This document shows positions 44,766-56,469 of a stretch of 64,000 nt of DNA, in pieces. Made by a program: the position numbers and the translations under genes. This stretch comes from Blattamonas nauphoetae. Its lineage: Eukaryota > Preaxostyla > Oxymonadida. The stretch lies in NCBI GenBank assembly GCA_033064195.1, contig JARBJD010000038.1:186001-250000 (forward strand), in the 5' to 3' direction. The notes beneath the pieces were generated by a model that saw only the letters and a program-made list of their open reading frames with translations, had not been told where the DNA came from and ran no database searches. Each line of letters begins with the position of its first letter. The first letter of the stretch is position 1.

Positions 44766-47700
44766 CTACTGTGCTGCTGTGAGTGGTGTTGTCTGACTGA
44801 AACAATCAGAGTGCAGGATGGTGATTGGAATCACCCCAATCCATGTTGGGTGAGAAGGCGAGAGAAGTCGCATTCGACCATTTCTTGTTTCTTCCCAAAC
44901 ACACAAATCGAACGAAGCAGAATCCCAATCACACAAATCCCGTTTTCGTAGTCCTCCAGAAACGATGATTCCGACACTCCTCGAAGCACGATGTCCATCA
45001 TTCCAAAACGAACCATCTCCATCACAAACTCAACACTTCCCACAGAAACCATTCTCTTCACAAACTCCAAAAGGACAGACACTTCTGCGGGAATTGGTGA
45101 GCTGAAGAAATGAGAGAAAGAAGAAGGCAGACTACATCGCTCGATAACAAACGGGATAAATTGCATTCTCCAACGTGTCCAAAAGGGCATCTGAAGAGTT
45201 GAAGAGCTTAGAGGCAAACTTTTGAATCTCAAATCAGGAACTACCGACGCCACGATATAGATTTCATCAGTCACTAATCTCACAATGTCCGTAAGGTGAC
45301 CTCGAAAATAGAAGGGGGAGGAGTCGAAAGAATCATCGGAAGAGTCGTGTGGTCTAACTTGGCCTTCGAAGGAATCAAAACACTCGCGTGGGTTGGAATG
45401 AGCGAGAGCAGATCCAAATCCAGTTGGGATGTTCAGCCATTCGAGCTTCTGACAGCGAGTTGTGACACTCACGTCAGTTGAGCTGTCGTGGTCGACGTTG
45501 TTTCGGTGTCGAACTGATTGGAACAACTCTTTCAGACTGTGGCAGTCGCCAAATGGAGCTGTGAAGAGGAGGAGTGTTAGCATGATCAACCTCAAAGGAT
45601 CGACGAGAAAATCATGACTGGAATCCAACCACAGAAAGGGAAGGAAGAAGCGAACGACGAGTGGAGGAGGGAAATGCAGAAAGAGAAGGAAAGTGTCGGA
45701 AATGAAAGGAGAGGTGAACATCCGATGCGAGTTGATCAGATGTTTGCCAGTCTGGACATATTCTGTGTCCATCAGATCGAGATGCACTCTTCGTCGACAG
45801 AGCGCATGAAAGCCACACAACGACGTGTTGAGAAGAGAGTGTGCCATGTCGATTCGTGGGTCAATGAAAGGGAGGAAGAAGGCGAGAGGGTTGGTTCGGA
45901 GTGTTCGCTCGAAGAGAAGGTCGAGAGGAGGCTGTTTAGGCTTGTGTTGATTGAGAGACGTGTGGCAGAGCAGGACGAAGTTGTGCTGAATCGGAAGAAG
46001 AAAGCGAACATCCATTTCAGGGTGAGTCGTGAGAAAAGTAGTTTCACTTGATGGGAAGTCAGATTGGACTAGAAGTGTCATCAGCAGTGAGTACGAGAGA
46101 AGCATCCCGACGAACTCATCACCGAGGTTCTCTTGGACGAAGTCCTCAAATTCGAGATCGAGACGAGAGGATACCTGTTGGTGTCGTTCGAAAGAGAGAA
46201 TGATGTGATTCGCTTGGGCTCTCTCAATCTTGTCTTCGACAGAAGAACGTCGGATGGCCATGATCAGACGGAGTGAGACGAGAAAGGTGAACATGTCACT
46301 CAAATCTGTTGTGAACAGGCCATCCCAATCAAACTCAGTGAAAGGGAACGGCGGCAGTGAATGATCAACGATTGTGGCATTGATCCATGCCGTCGAAATC
46401 CGAATCAGAGCATATTGTTCCTCGGGAAATCCATCGCGGAATGCAGAGCGGAGTCGATTCCACACATGAGGCAGTTGATAGATGACACTCAGCATCTTGT
46501 GCAGACGGTCGTTTAGAGATGACGCAGCAAAGCGGACTTGATGGTTGGAGCTGCCGAGAGTGGAGACTGTGCGATCGAAGAACGTCGGTAAGTCGACGAT
46601 GCATTGATCAACTCCAACGAGATCGCAGACAGAGAAGCAGCGGATGAGTGATTTTGTGAGAATCTCATCGTCTTCTTCGTCGAAGAGGGATGAGTCGAAT
46701 CGTTCGGTGGGATCGAGGTCGTTGAGTGGGTAGAAAGTGAGGATAGTTTGGAAAGAGTCGTCTGGAGACTGTTTGGGGAGTGAGGGAGGGAGAGGCGAGG
46801 TGACGAGAGAGTGAAGAAGGGTCACAAGTTTGAGAGATTCCAGTTTAAAGTGGGTCGTTGATGAGATGGACTGAAGAGAAGAGTCGAGGTGTGCTTAGAG
46901 AGAGGTGTGGGGTGACAAGTGAGATGAACGCAGAGACGACGTCGAACTATCCTCTGACCCATCCGACGACGATGCCAGATGTTGGCATTTCGCCTGGAGT
47001 GAGAGAAGTGTCGGTCGAAAGAATGACAATTTGAGGAAAGACTTGTCATTCTGAAAACATGAAAAAGGGATGAATCCACACCTCAACTTCCTCGCCTGAC
47101 ACAATTTTCTCAATAAGTTCTCTCCACAACGTGATCCGTTTCGCCTCTTCATACAAAACCGGATCAAACTGTTTTCTGAGTTCGTCGAGCTCAGGTTCGA
47201 GTAGTTGTGTGAAATGTGTAAATTTTGGCGAGCGAGGATCAATCTCGGGATCAGTCAGTCGAACTGTGTGAGACACCAAGTCCTCGTTTTCAAGATGTTG
47301 AACAATTTCATACAAATGAACCACTATCCGCAACAAAGCGTCGGGTAAGTTGAGGGTGTTGGGAAGTGTTTTGTCTGAGATATTTTCGTATTCACTGACA
47401 ATTTCTTCGATTTCAGACTCGTCACAGATGGGAACCAGCGTGTCAGTGTCGATGAGATGATCGATGAGGCGGAGAAGAACTGTGGTGAGCAGATTGGTTT
47501 TAAAATGTGAGTCCATGCGTTCTTGAAGACAGTCTGAGATTGAAAGTTGGCTAATCAAGACAAGGAAAAGCTGACAAAGGTTGGAAATGGCAGCAGAGAA
47601 AGATTGTGGCGATTGAGGAAGTGATGAACGAGAAGGCGAGGTGAAAATATCTAAAAATGAAGAATGCGCTGATAAAAAGATAGACTAATCCGAGCTGTTC

Positions 47701-48179
47701 CATATCTGTCCACCAAAACGTCGTCCCAATCGAAGCAAAACGAATCAGCCAACCATGAAACTTTCGACTCAAGTCCAATCACAGAACACACGAACCATTC
47801 CATCAAGTCCTGTAACAACACAAAAGACAGAAAATGACCCAAAACAACAAAAGCGGAACTTAATATGAAAGCGGTTGCAGACCTTCCATTCAATCACTTC
47901 TTCAGCTTCACATTTCGAAGTGACGAACGACAACAACGAGATTGAGCCTTCTTGCTCCAACAGAGAATCTTCAGAATCTTTAGAGGATGTTGGATCATGC
48001 CATACAAGAAGGGGATATCTGTGAAGACTGTTAAGGACATCTTCGGCACATTCAGGCAATTCAACCTTTCTTTTTCTTCGGTGAGTCATTCGCTGGCTGT
48101 TCGAGAAGTGTTGAGGAATCAGCTGATTCTCCGGACTAGATTGTGTAAAAGGAACGTTTGGTTGTTTTGGAGTAGACAT
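44766..48179 (-). CDS. Large multi-exon helical protein, family unknown (about 1.1k residues)
   Basis: ATG 48179 (MSTPKQPNVPFTQSSPENQ). Exons join by small GT-AG introns: after EEVIEWK (about 47887 to 47815, then DLMEWFVCSVIGLES); after DRYGTARI (about 47685-47650, giving NIFTSPSRSSLPQS); after VSGEEVE (about 47082-47052); and an imprecise one ending CTCTTCAG near 46875. The main exon (46875-44831) is one long leucine/phenylalanine-rich helical region (for example SDMFTFLVSLRLIMAIRRSS, LVVRFFLPFLWLDSSHDFLV). A last intron (about 44830-44791) leads to a short C-terminal exon ending at 44766. No motif is recognised. The style resembles the LFSEGFEDTLE helical family downstream, but similarity is not demonstrable by eye. 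Confidence 0.6.
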
Positions 48180-48459
48180 ATCGAGAAATAAGCTGTTCTA
48201 AAGGAGTTTGTCGAGATTGTTGTGTGGGCCTTCGATATTTCGTTAGAGCCGTTGATAATGAGCAATTACCTTCGAAAATCGGAGCAGAATGATAATTTTT
48301 CTGAAATAATGGCAAACGATGAGGAGGACAACCGCTCGGTTGACTGTCGAGGAGATGAATACTGAAGTGTGGTTGGATCAGTTGAATGAGAAGAGATCAT
48401 CTGATTCTCTCACAAAATTTCTCAAAATTAATTTAATAAATTATGATAAGAGTGAATAT

Positions 48460-48690
48460 CAGAGTTCAATATGGAAGAAAATGGAACACATCAATAGAAA
48501 AGGAGACAAAAATAAGACCGTGTCAAGAACACACCACAGAGATATTTGAGAACACCGTGTCTGATGGACGAAGAGTCTCGTATAGCTGTCACGAAGATCT
48601 GCGTTCGGTCGTCTTCATGTGGCTCTGAATGAGGAGAAACAATTATGAGAGAAAACCACAAAAGTGTGAAGAACGGGAGGCATCAGACAT
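48460..48690 (-). pseudogene. Duplicated 5'-exon remnant of the coiled-coil/SPRY-like family
   Basis: The minus-strand sequence reads DTVFSNISVV before a GTGTTCTTG donor-like site, closely matching NTMFSDISI before GTGTGTTCTT at about 41566 in the gene at 40429-41610. Nearby bases (AGGAGAAACAA..., ACAAAAGTGTG) also recur from 41740-41790. No following exon is present. Confidence 0.4.
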
Positions 48691-48695
48691 CTCAA

Positions 48696-49790
48696 TTAGA
48701 TTTGACGCCAATTCAGTATCTGATGCTCGAAGATTCTCATCTCAAAGCGTTTCGGATAAATCGCTTGATGTTGCATGTGCAGCTCGATCTCGTCGGAAAT
48801 CCCTTCCTCCTCCAGTTGAGCCAGAATCTGTCTGTTTCGCTTCCGAACAGCTGGATCAGATTTCGGCAATTTCTTGATTGTGGGTAAAACCCATTTAAGG
48901 AGGGTGATTGTGATTTTGTTTGTCTCGAAGAAAATGAGGCTGTCAGTGTATGTCAGGGCAAACGACGAAGACAGCACGAATTGTGCCATCTGTTCCACAA
49001 TTGGGGAGTATGTGGCCAGCATTCCGAGCAGCGTTGAGAATGCGGTGGAAGCGTCAGTGTCTTTGAATCGTGGTCTATGCTTGAAGACAAGACTCAGAAA
49101 CGGTTGTATCGGACGGAATAATTTGTCAGTCAGAATTTGATTGAAGGCGTCCCCGGTGAGTTGATTTGATTCATAGAATACGACTGGTCTTCCGACTGGC
49201 ATGTGCAGAAGTATTGAGGCCACGATCTTCATCAGAAAATAGTCGTGTTGAGGTGTCAGATGCATTTCATTGGTGTAGAAGTCGTTTGGAAGGAGTGCAA
49301 AGAACCCTGAATGTAGAAAACGTTTGCTATCATACGATGTGAGTTCCGGTACAAATTTAGTCAGAAACGAGAGAGTTGACAATACAATTGCTTCATTGGA
49401 ACACGTCAGGAGAAGAACGAGAGATTCGACGAAACCAGTGCAAGATACATCTGGTCTCGGAGCAAGATCGATAAGGATTGGGTTTACTGACGTTAAGAAG
49501 CGTATTCGAGACTCGATCCATTCCAAAAGAGCACACGCCTTTTGTGTTGCTGCATCATCCAGTTCGCTTCCATTTTTAACACAGGCAACGAGCGAGAGAA
49601 AGAAGCGCGATGCTTGCTTGATAGTGTGAATTTTATCGGGATTCAAGCTGAGAAACAAGCGGTTTGAAACACGATGTCGATATGCTGGGTATGAGGAGTT
49701 TCCCATGGTCGATGTTGAAAGAATCGTGATAGATCGATCAATTGACCCAAAACATTTTGATTCAGATTTGTTCTCCAAACTCCATGTCAT
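48696..49790 (-). CDS. Helical-repeat family protein, copy A (intact, 364 residues)
   Basis: From ATG 49790 (MTWSLENKSESKCFGSID; a later ATG is at 49706) the protein is alpha-helical throughout, with segments typical of its family: DVSCTGFVESLVLLLTCSNE (equivalent to the SGFINSIVILLSSPHS of copy E), VLSTLSFLTKFVPELTSYDS, and a C-terminal LAQLEEEGISDEIELHMQ that parallels LFSEGFEDTLE. A HEAT/ARM-like fold is inferred. It is the most diverged member of the array and the only one besides copy E without visible damage. The function is unknown. Confidence 0.65.
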   Translation of the reverse strand: MTWSLENKSESKCFGSIDRSITILSTSTMGNSSYPAYRHRVSNRLFLSLNPDKIHTIKQASRFFLSLVACVKNGSELDDAATQKACALLEWIESRIRFLTSVNPILIDLAPRPDVSCTGFVESLVLLLTCSNEAIVLSTLSFLTKFVPELTSYDSKRFLHSGFFALLPNDFYTNEMHLTPQHDYFLMKIVASILLHMPVGRPVVFYESNQLTGDAFNQILTDKLFRPIQPFLSLVFKHRPRFKDTDASTAFSTLLGMLATYSPIVEQMAQFVLSSSFALTYTDSLIFFETNKITITLLKWVLPTIKKLPKSDPAVRKRNRQILAQLEEEGISDEIELHMQHQAIYPKRFEMRIFEHQILNWRQI

Positions 49791-50013
49791 TTCCTGGGAC
49801 CACCGAAAACCATGTTGATGATCCTCCGCCACCCGCTGACCCTTCTCGTCAATTTCGGGTGGATTTCAACAAGCTTCGCTCAGAGTTCTTGAAGCAGTTC
49901 GCAGAATTATCTCTAAACTAACTCAATAAATGATGAAAAGTGTGATGATTACAATTCAAACTGGAGTTCTTCCAAACAATCTCATTCTCACTCGTCCTCC
50001 TGTTCAGTTTGCC
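49791..50013. other. Intergenic, no gene seen
   Basis: Short spacer between the helical copy A and the SPRY-like pseudogene. It carries a CGGGTGGATTTCAACAAGC stretch without recognised relatives. Confidence 0.3.
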
Positions 50014-50700
50014 TTATTCGTCCATCGGGACCTCGATTGTCGCTCCAACCATCTGTGGCTCGTCCACCACTTCGAGTGCCTCGATTGTCACCGATTCGTA
50101 AAGATTGGCCAAAGAAACAACGAATCTGAACGGGACAGGAATGTGGGAGAAGAAGGTCGGCTGTGTCTGTCCATCCTGCGACAGTTTGAGTGTCCTCTTT
50201 CCTTCTCTTCCGTCTGCCTCCAGCACAATCTACTGTCCCACAACTCCTTCCATGCACGCCGAGCCACGATGATATTCTTTGCTATTCTGAACCATGTTTC
50301 TGCAACCAGAAGATGGATACAATCCTGCTCCTCCCTTCAACATTGTAAAACTACGAGTGACAGCGTTTGCAGTTTTAAAGCTTGCCACAAGTCCAAAATT
50401 GAAATTTGCAGATGGATCTGTTGCAAGAACGAAGGTGAATCGAGATACAACTGGGCCAATCTCGAAAGAGAGGAGAGTTCCATTCGATGCACTTTTTCAA
50501 TTCAGAAATGAGCCTCCATATCTGGCGATGGAGGGACCAAAACATTCAACAGCTTGTCCGCCGATTCGAAGGGCTTGACTGGCCAGTTCTTCCTTCCTCC
50601 TCGCTTCCTCCGCTTTGTGTGCTTCAAGTGATTGTATCAATCTTTCATGCACCTCTTTCAGCTCTTCATTCTGTGTTTTCAAGTCGATGATTGTGTTGGT
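50014..50700 (-). pseudogene. Decayed copy of the coiled-coil/SPRY-like gene
   Basis: The minus-strand sequence starts inside the coiled coil (NTIIDLKTQNEELKEVHERL) and continues AVECFGPSIARYGGSFLN, then the beta-domain SFEIGPVVSRFTFVLATDPS, NMVQNSKEYHRGSACMEGV, LKLSQDGQTQPTFFSHIPVP, ending MDE. It is close to the gene at 40429-41610. In-frame stops occur twice (TGA after SFLN near 50497; TAG in place of Lys after GVVGQ near 50230). The upstream part is missing, so this is a truncated, dead duplicate. It preserves a domain stretch of about 60 residues that is absent from the 40-kb gene. Confidence 0.75.
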
Positions 50701-50745
50701 ATGTTTGTGCTGATAGAAAGGGTGGAGATTCTCCTGTGTGAGTTC

Positions 50746-51786
50746 TTATGGTTCTATGTGAACGATATTCGCTCCCAGCAATCGTGACAGTTCCAGACTC
50801 TGTTCGAGAATACCGTCGCCAAAACCTTCGTCGTCTTTGTCGTGCAATAACATCACTTCGAGCGTGTCTTCGAAGCCTTCCGAAAACAGAGCTTGTATCA
50901 TCCGTTTCAATAACTGATCCGTTTCTGGGCCTTGTTTCTTCCATCCTGTGAGTGATAGTGTGATGTCGAGGAGAGATGTCCAGCGAGTTTCCAAGTTCTC
51001 GAATAACGAGAGATAACTTTGGATTGTCATCACAACTGGACGCTCGAGAATAAATTCGAGGGTGGGAATGTGAAAAGGAGATGTGGACGCAAGTCTTCCC
51101 AAAACATCCATGCTGGAACCGGACAGATCTGGGTCGCCAAGGATATATCGATTCTGACAGTGAAAAGTGATGTATTGAGAGGACGGTTGGATCACTCGTT
51201 GAAAGATCAGCTGACGACGATTGTGTTGAGCAGACGGGTCAGTGATCTTGAGATCATTGAGATTAGATGGAATGGTCAGCAAGATGGACTTGTAAAGAAT
51301 TGTGTTGATTGAAAGGAGAAAAGTGTCAAGTTCCCCAATAGGAAGATTCTGTGGTTGACAAATCGAAAATATTCTGGAAATGATATCGGCTTCCACGAGA
51401 GACAATCTGATTCTGGGAGATGAGAGGACGAACAATCTTTGCTAGAAAACCAGAACTGCAGAGACGATTCTTGCATGTGGTGATGATAAAAGGATACAGG
51501 CACTATCGACAAAGCCTGATGACGACCCGTCTGTGGATGGGACAAGTTCTGTGATGAGAACGTCGGCAGATGGTGGTCCGACGACATATGGACCAAGATG
51601 CTTCAGAAAAACAACTGTCTTATCCTGAAGTGTATCATCAAAGACACATTTTTCCTGAATGAGCGAGACAAGCGAACTGTAGAGAGTTGATTTGTCCTCA
51701 AACGACAAGTCTGATTCAGCATCGAAGGAAAGGAGGCGCTCTTGTAATAGGTTCATATTACAAGGTGAGTTTTGAGAATCATTCAA
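50746..51786 (-). pseudogene. Helical-repeat family, copy B, with one in-frame TAG
   Basis: The sequence runs from MNDSQNSPCNMNLLQERLLS through DLSFEDKSTLYSSLVSLIQE, TLQDKTVVFLKHLGPYVV and SGFVDSACILLSSPHARIVS to VLVF, then a TAG at about 51442, and continues in the same register (QRLFVLSSPRIRLSLVEADI) to ALFSEGFEDTLEVMLLHDK and the stop at 50746. Copy E reads LLFLRHTFEHSSPQIQDRL at this place, so the TAG replaces a coding position, probably Leu. Everything else is intact, so inactivation is recent, or the stop is bypassed. Confidence 0.7.
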
Positions 51787-52154
51787 ACAAGCATCGAGAT
51801 GAGAATTTAATGGAAAAGTTGTGTCTTCCGTGTGAGAGAGATGAGGATCATCCCATGTTTCCTGTCTTCGACCTAGTCAACCTTGGGTTCAGCGAAGGTT
51901 ATACGTGATTCACATTTTACTGTCTCAAAAACGAAGTGAAAACAGAATATATGCATAATGAACCGAGAGACTCGGCTCTAAGATTCAAACTCTTCGTGAA
52001 GAGGAAAACGACAAATTAATCCTAAACAATGAAAGAGAAAGCTAATTTGAGTAAAGAAAGATCAAAAGGATGAGTGAATCGTCAGAAGAAGGGAGAAAGC
52101 AGATGACACGAAACAACAACTTCATTTCGTGAACACGCTTCACTCCTCCTCTTC
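51787..52154. other. Intergenic, AT-rich, no gene seen
   Basis: Upstream remnant of copy B: the reverse of AGATGAGGATCATCCCATGT resembles the DDPRPDSM region of copy E. An AT-rich spacer to the 3' end of the beta-helix gene follows. Confidence 0.35.
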
Positions 52155-55100
52155 TCACTCTTCAATTTTTGGTTCAGGTTCAGGCGAGCTGGAACATTCT
52201 TTCGTGTTCTCCTCTGTCAACTCGGTTGGCATGTCGGACACATTGATTGCTGGATCGACAGCATTTTCAGTTTCAGGTCGATCAGATGCTTGTTCTTTCA
52301 ACTCGGTTGGTGTGGCTTGGTTCGCTATTTTGATCATTTCGTCTTTCTTCTCCACTCGGTTCTTCTGGCGACATCTCCAAATCAGCACCAGAGCAACAAT
52401 CACGACAGCAATCACAACAACCACAACAACAATCACAGGAATCAGCCACAACATGCTTCGCGGTTTCTCTCGCAGAACAAGATGTGAAGTTCCAATCGAC
52501 CTGTCCCCGTTCAGAAGACGCACCTTCCATTCCAATTTCTTCGAAAGATTCGCAACGTCGTCTGGTGTCACAATGAACTCAATTCGAGTTTCTGTGAACA
52601 AAGATGCGGTGTCTGTGTCAACAATCAGAGCAATTGACACTTCTTCCGAGTTCTTGTCCTCCGAATCGGTGTACACTTCCACTTGAAGTCCACAAGGAAG
52701 GAACCCACTTCCAACCAGTTCCAGTTCGAAATTTCCCGTTTCCTTGTCATGAGTGATTTTCGATTGTGAGGTGTCCAAGAACGGAATCGACATCGTCGTC
52801 ACAGTTCCAGAAACATCGCATGTCTCACCTGAGATTCCAGATCCAGGGAATTCATGGCTTTGACCATCCCCAGTCAGGTCGCCAACAATCAGCGTCCCAT
52901 CTGAACTGCACATCACGTTTCGGCGAGCTGAAGGGAATTCTTTGTTCGATGGTCCATTCGACAGGAAATTCACTTCTTCGAGTGTCACTTTCCCTCCACT
53001 TTGGATGATCGCTCCTTGTTTCAGATTTGTCATGTTGCACTTTGAGAACTCAGCTGTCGAGTTCACAATCTCAATCGTTCCTGTCGTCCACGAACACAGA
53101 TCGCTGTCTGCGTTACCAATCGCTGAGTTGGACGTGGAAAGGTGTTCCGTTGTGATGGTCCCTTCGCTGAACTTGAAAAATCCTGCTGTCACAACAACCA
53201 GCCTCAGGTCGAGTGATGAAGAGTGAATCAGAGCATCCACCGCTGTCAGAGAAAGTGAGGCATTTGACACAGAAATCACAACCAGCGGACTCGACGAGAA
53301 TGTCGCAGGAACAATCAGCGATGGACGATCCAGGCTTCCCTTCGTCATGAACACTTCATTCTTGTCCGAAATCGTAAGCGTCTTGAAGAGTGTCTCAGAG
53401 TTCACTAGTTTCAGCGTCGTTGGTTTCTTTCCGATCTTCGTCGCAGTTTCAAACGCAGCAGTCAACGATCCACAACTGTTGTCAAGTCCTCGGCAGCTCC
53501 CATCATCTCCTCCCTTCTTCTCGTTCACTTCGAACACAAACGGTTTCGGGAAATGCGGAAGGGCAAGAGAGAATCCACCAGATTCCAATATCACAGGCTG
53601 GTTGTTGAATGTGATCTTTTCAACTTTGTATGACTCTCCGAAGGCGAATCGTGTGTCTGTTCCGCCTGGTCCAACTGACATCGACGACGAGACTCGATTG
53701 TCCGAAGATGCTTGATCAGCGCTGACCGTGACAATCAGAGAGAGGCTGGGAGTCCCTTCGAAGTGGATTGTGTACTCCCCCACTTCTAACTTGTCTCCTT
53801 CCAGCCACACCAACATCTCACCAATGTTCGTTCCTGGTTGGTAGAGAATCTTCCCAACACGCTTTGGATCAATTGTGAAGAAGGCAGACGAAGAATCAAC
53901 GTCGATTGGAGTGGCTGAGATCGATGCAGCGAGGAGCGAATAAGTCGATGGGAACTGAAGTCTTTGGTCGTCTCCGAACGGCAACACATCGCTGGTTCCA
54001 GTTTTGGAGGGAGTGGGGAAGTGGACAACGACAACACGACACATGGCAGGTGGAGAGTCCTCCGAATTTGATTCTTCAGGCTTCGTGTTGTCCAGCAGCA
54101 GCAGCATCGTCCCTTTCACTTCTCCAGCTGTCTCAACTTCAATTGTCCCTTCATAGATTGTGGGAGAGGGGATCAGTTGGAGATTGCTGATGATCGTCGC
54201 AGATCCAAACTCTTCAATAATCCCTGGTGGGGTTTCATAACCTTCCATCATCAGACTTGTTTTCAACGTGTCTGTATGGCAGTCCGAAACACGCTCCCTC
54301 AGTTCAGACGGAGACCCACAGCCTTGTGCGATGTACACATCACTTCCAGAAGTTGCCGAGTTGCCTCTGAACTGTACAGATGTCAGTGAAAGCTTGGTGA
54401 ACACGACGGATAGAGCTCCTCCAGATCCTTCGACAAGGCCGGACGTACCCTCCATAAACACACTCTCGCTGATGGTGGCTGTGGGAACTACGAAAACATG
54501 TACACATCCACCGGTAGATGAGGGTCTTAAGATTGTTGTCATGTTCTTGAAGAAGCACTTGTTGATGGAGAGGAAATAGGCGAGGTGATTGTAGAGAGCA
54601 GCTCCGTAATCAAGTGAAACACAATTCAGAAACGAGCAGAGTGAGATGAGCAGGCTCCCTTGGTTCCCTGTGCCATAGATGCAAAGTGACCCACCGAATT
54701 CGCCTTGGTTGTCTTTGAAGGAACACTCGCTGATTGTGATGTCATAATCTGCATGAACATTCACACACGCTGCTCGTGTCGTTGATGTCATTGAGGTGAA
54801 TGTGCACAGGTGGAAGGTGAGGCCGATTTGCAGGGGTTGGATTTGGATCCGAGTGATCCGACCACTTTTGATCCGACCCTCCCAAAAATGTTTATTTTGC
54901 ATTGTTTTGTGTTAAACCAGTGGTAATTCGAACAAAATAGGTTAAAATGAAGTGAAAACACACTTTGATATCGTTGTGTTTCGAATCAATGGGTCCTTGT
55001 CGATTCGAAGAAATCGGTCTTTTTTTCATGAATAGAGTCACATTTCCAGAAGGAGAAGCATTTTGTGATCGAACAGGGCGAAAATAAACACGGATCACTC

Positions 55101-56453
55101 GCTCAAATCGATTCAGTCACTTTCCTCATGTGGATCACAATGGGACAGATCCAGTTCCAATTTCAAGAGTGTCGTTAATCCGAACCCAACCTCATTAAGT
55201 TTATGTTGTCGAGATGTAAAAGTCAAATAAACTTACAGAGACGTGACAAAAACAACAGAAAAGGGCAGAAAGTGGCAAATGTAAAGAAGTTTCGAAGCGC
55301 TTAATTAAGCGTTGATCCGACCCTTTTGAGACGGTCGTCAGATCATTTGATCTGACGTTTACACTAAAATGTAGTCACGCCTCTATCCCCTGCCGATTTG
55401 GGTAGTGGCTTCTGTGTATTCGTAGCGACCGTCGTCTTTGAAGTGTTTGCGAGCGAATGTGGTCGGTTCGTCGTTCGATGAGCAGTGCGAGAATGATGTG
55501 TTCACACAACCAACACTCCCGAACGCATTGATGTCCAGACACCCCGTTCCATACAAATGCGATGTGCATCTCGTCACTGACGTCCCAACCAACTTTTGAG
55601 AAAGGCCACGAGGAAGAACAAGTTGTTCAGTTGAGCATCCACGCGATGTCACATTTCGAAGAACACTCCCAACAAGAGCTGTTGATATTCCTCCTTCGTC
55701 GGTCTTCTCTGATCGATCAAACGATTTGGTGAGCTTCCCAAAGTCCAGAAGAGGGCCTGTTCCCAGAATGAGTTCGACATTTGAGATCTCCAGGGCTACT
55801 CCATTCACAGACAGAAATGGAGGGATGGTGTCCGGGGATAGTGTTTGTGTTGATGATGAATCGCGTGAGGGTGTTGGGGGACATGTGGACGTGCAAACCA
55901 GCGGGAGGAGAACGAATGAAGTTGATGAGATGTGGGAACAATCAACAACACTGATCGAAGTCCCAACTCCATCCAGTCCGGTTCCCACCACAAATGCTGT
56001 CTGCAGTGAGTTCGAAATAATCTGGCTTGAAGACACAACCACTTCGGACGATGTCACTTTTGCCACGGCTGTCCCATCACATCCACAGTCAAATATCAGC
56101 TTCGAAAGGGACACCGTCGAGTTATCAAACATGAACAGTGGATGGGATGTGTCTGTGTGACCTTTGGCAATATGGTTGAGACATTGCGAATGATTGTTTT
56201 CGAGTTCGTTTATTACTCCTTGTCTTTCACGGTATGGATGAGATATTGTAGTCGGATTCCCCTCCATTTTCAGCGTTGTGGATATCACCGGGTACTCAAT
56301 GATCTCGAAGATCCCCGGAGAGAGACGGAGGACATCGGAGTTTTGGTCATTGATTCGGTTGTCGCAATTAAGACGGCAATCCAAAATTTCAGACAGGGAT
56401 GTTGCTTCAAAAGATGAAATAGTTAAAAGAAAGAGCCACAAAGTTTCTATCAT
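52155..56453 (-). pseudogene. Beta-helix type I membrane protein gene split by a hAT MITE
   Basis: ATG 56453 begins a signal peptide (MIETLWLFLLTISSFEATS). The ectodomain is a long beta-helix (Pmp-like rungs such as ISECSFKDNQGEFGG, LISLCSFLNCVSLDYGAALY), with ISVVDCSHISSTSFV in the N-terminal part. One TM segment (LIPVIVVVVVVIAVVIVALV) lies near 52440-52370 and is followed by a basic CRQKNR and an acidic tail (PEPEPKIEE). The reading frame is cut after YTEATTQIG by a 562-bp hAT MITE (54831-55392). Element plus one target copy is 570 bp, exactly 190 codons, so the two halves remain in register; the uninterrupted protein would be about 1242 residues. It shares ectodomain style with the gene at 3-3641 but has no kinase-like part. 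Surface adhesion or sensing is inferred. Confidence 0.8.
54831..55392. mobile_element. Non-autonomous hAT MITE, 562 bp
   Basis: Termini are CAGGGG...CCCCTG. Perfect 8-bp direct repeats CCGATTTG flank it at 54823-54830 and 55393-55400. Subterminal GATCCGACC motifs occur at both sides (54843-54870 and 55315), plus a 22-bp near-perfect palindrome CGTCAGATCA-TT-TGATCTGACG at 55336-55357 and a CGCTTAATTAAGCG palindrome at about 55300. No open frame is present. TIR form and target length fit hAT. It sits in a coding exon of the beta-helix gene. Confidence 0.92.
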
Positions 56454-56469
56454 TGAAAGAAGAGGAAAT

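Noticed and set aside
54831-55392. The MITE in the receptor gene acting as an intron
   Set aside because: No suitable AG acceptor lies at its downstream edge in the coding orientation, and target copies show simple insertion.
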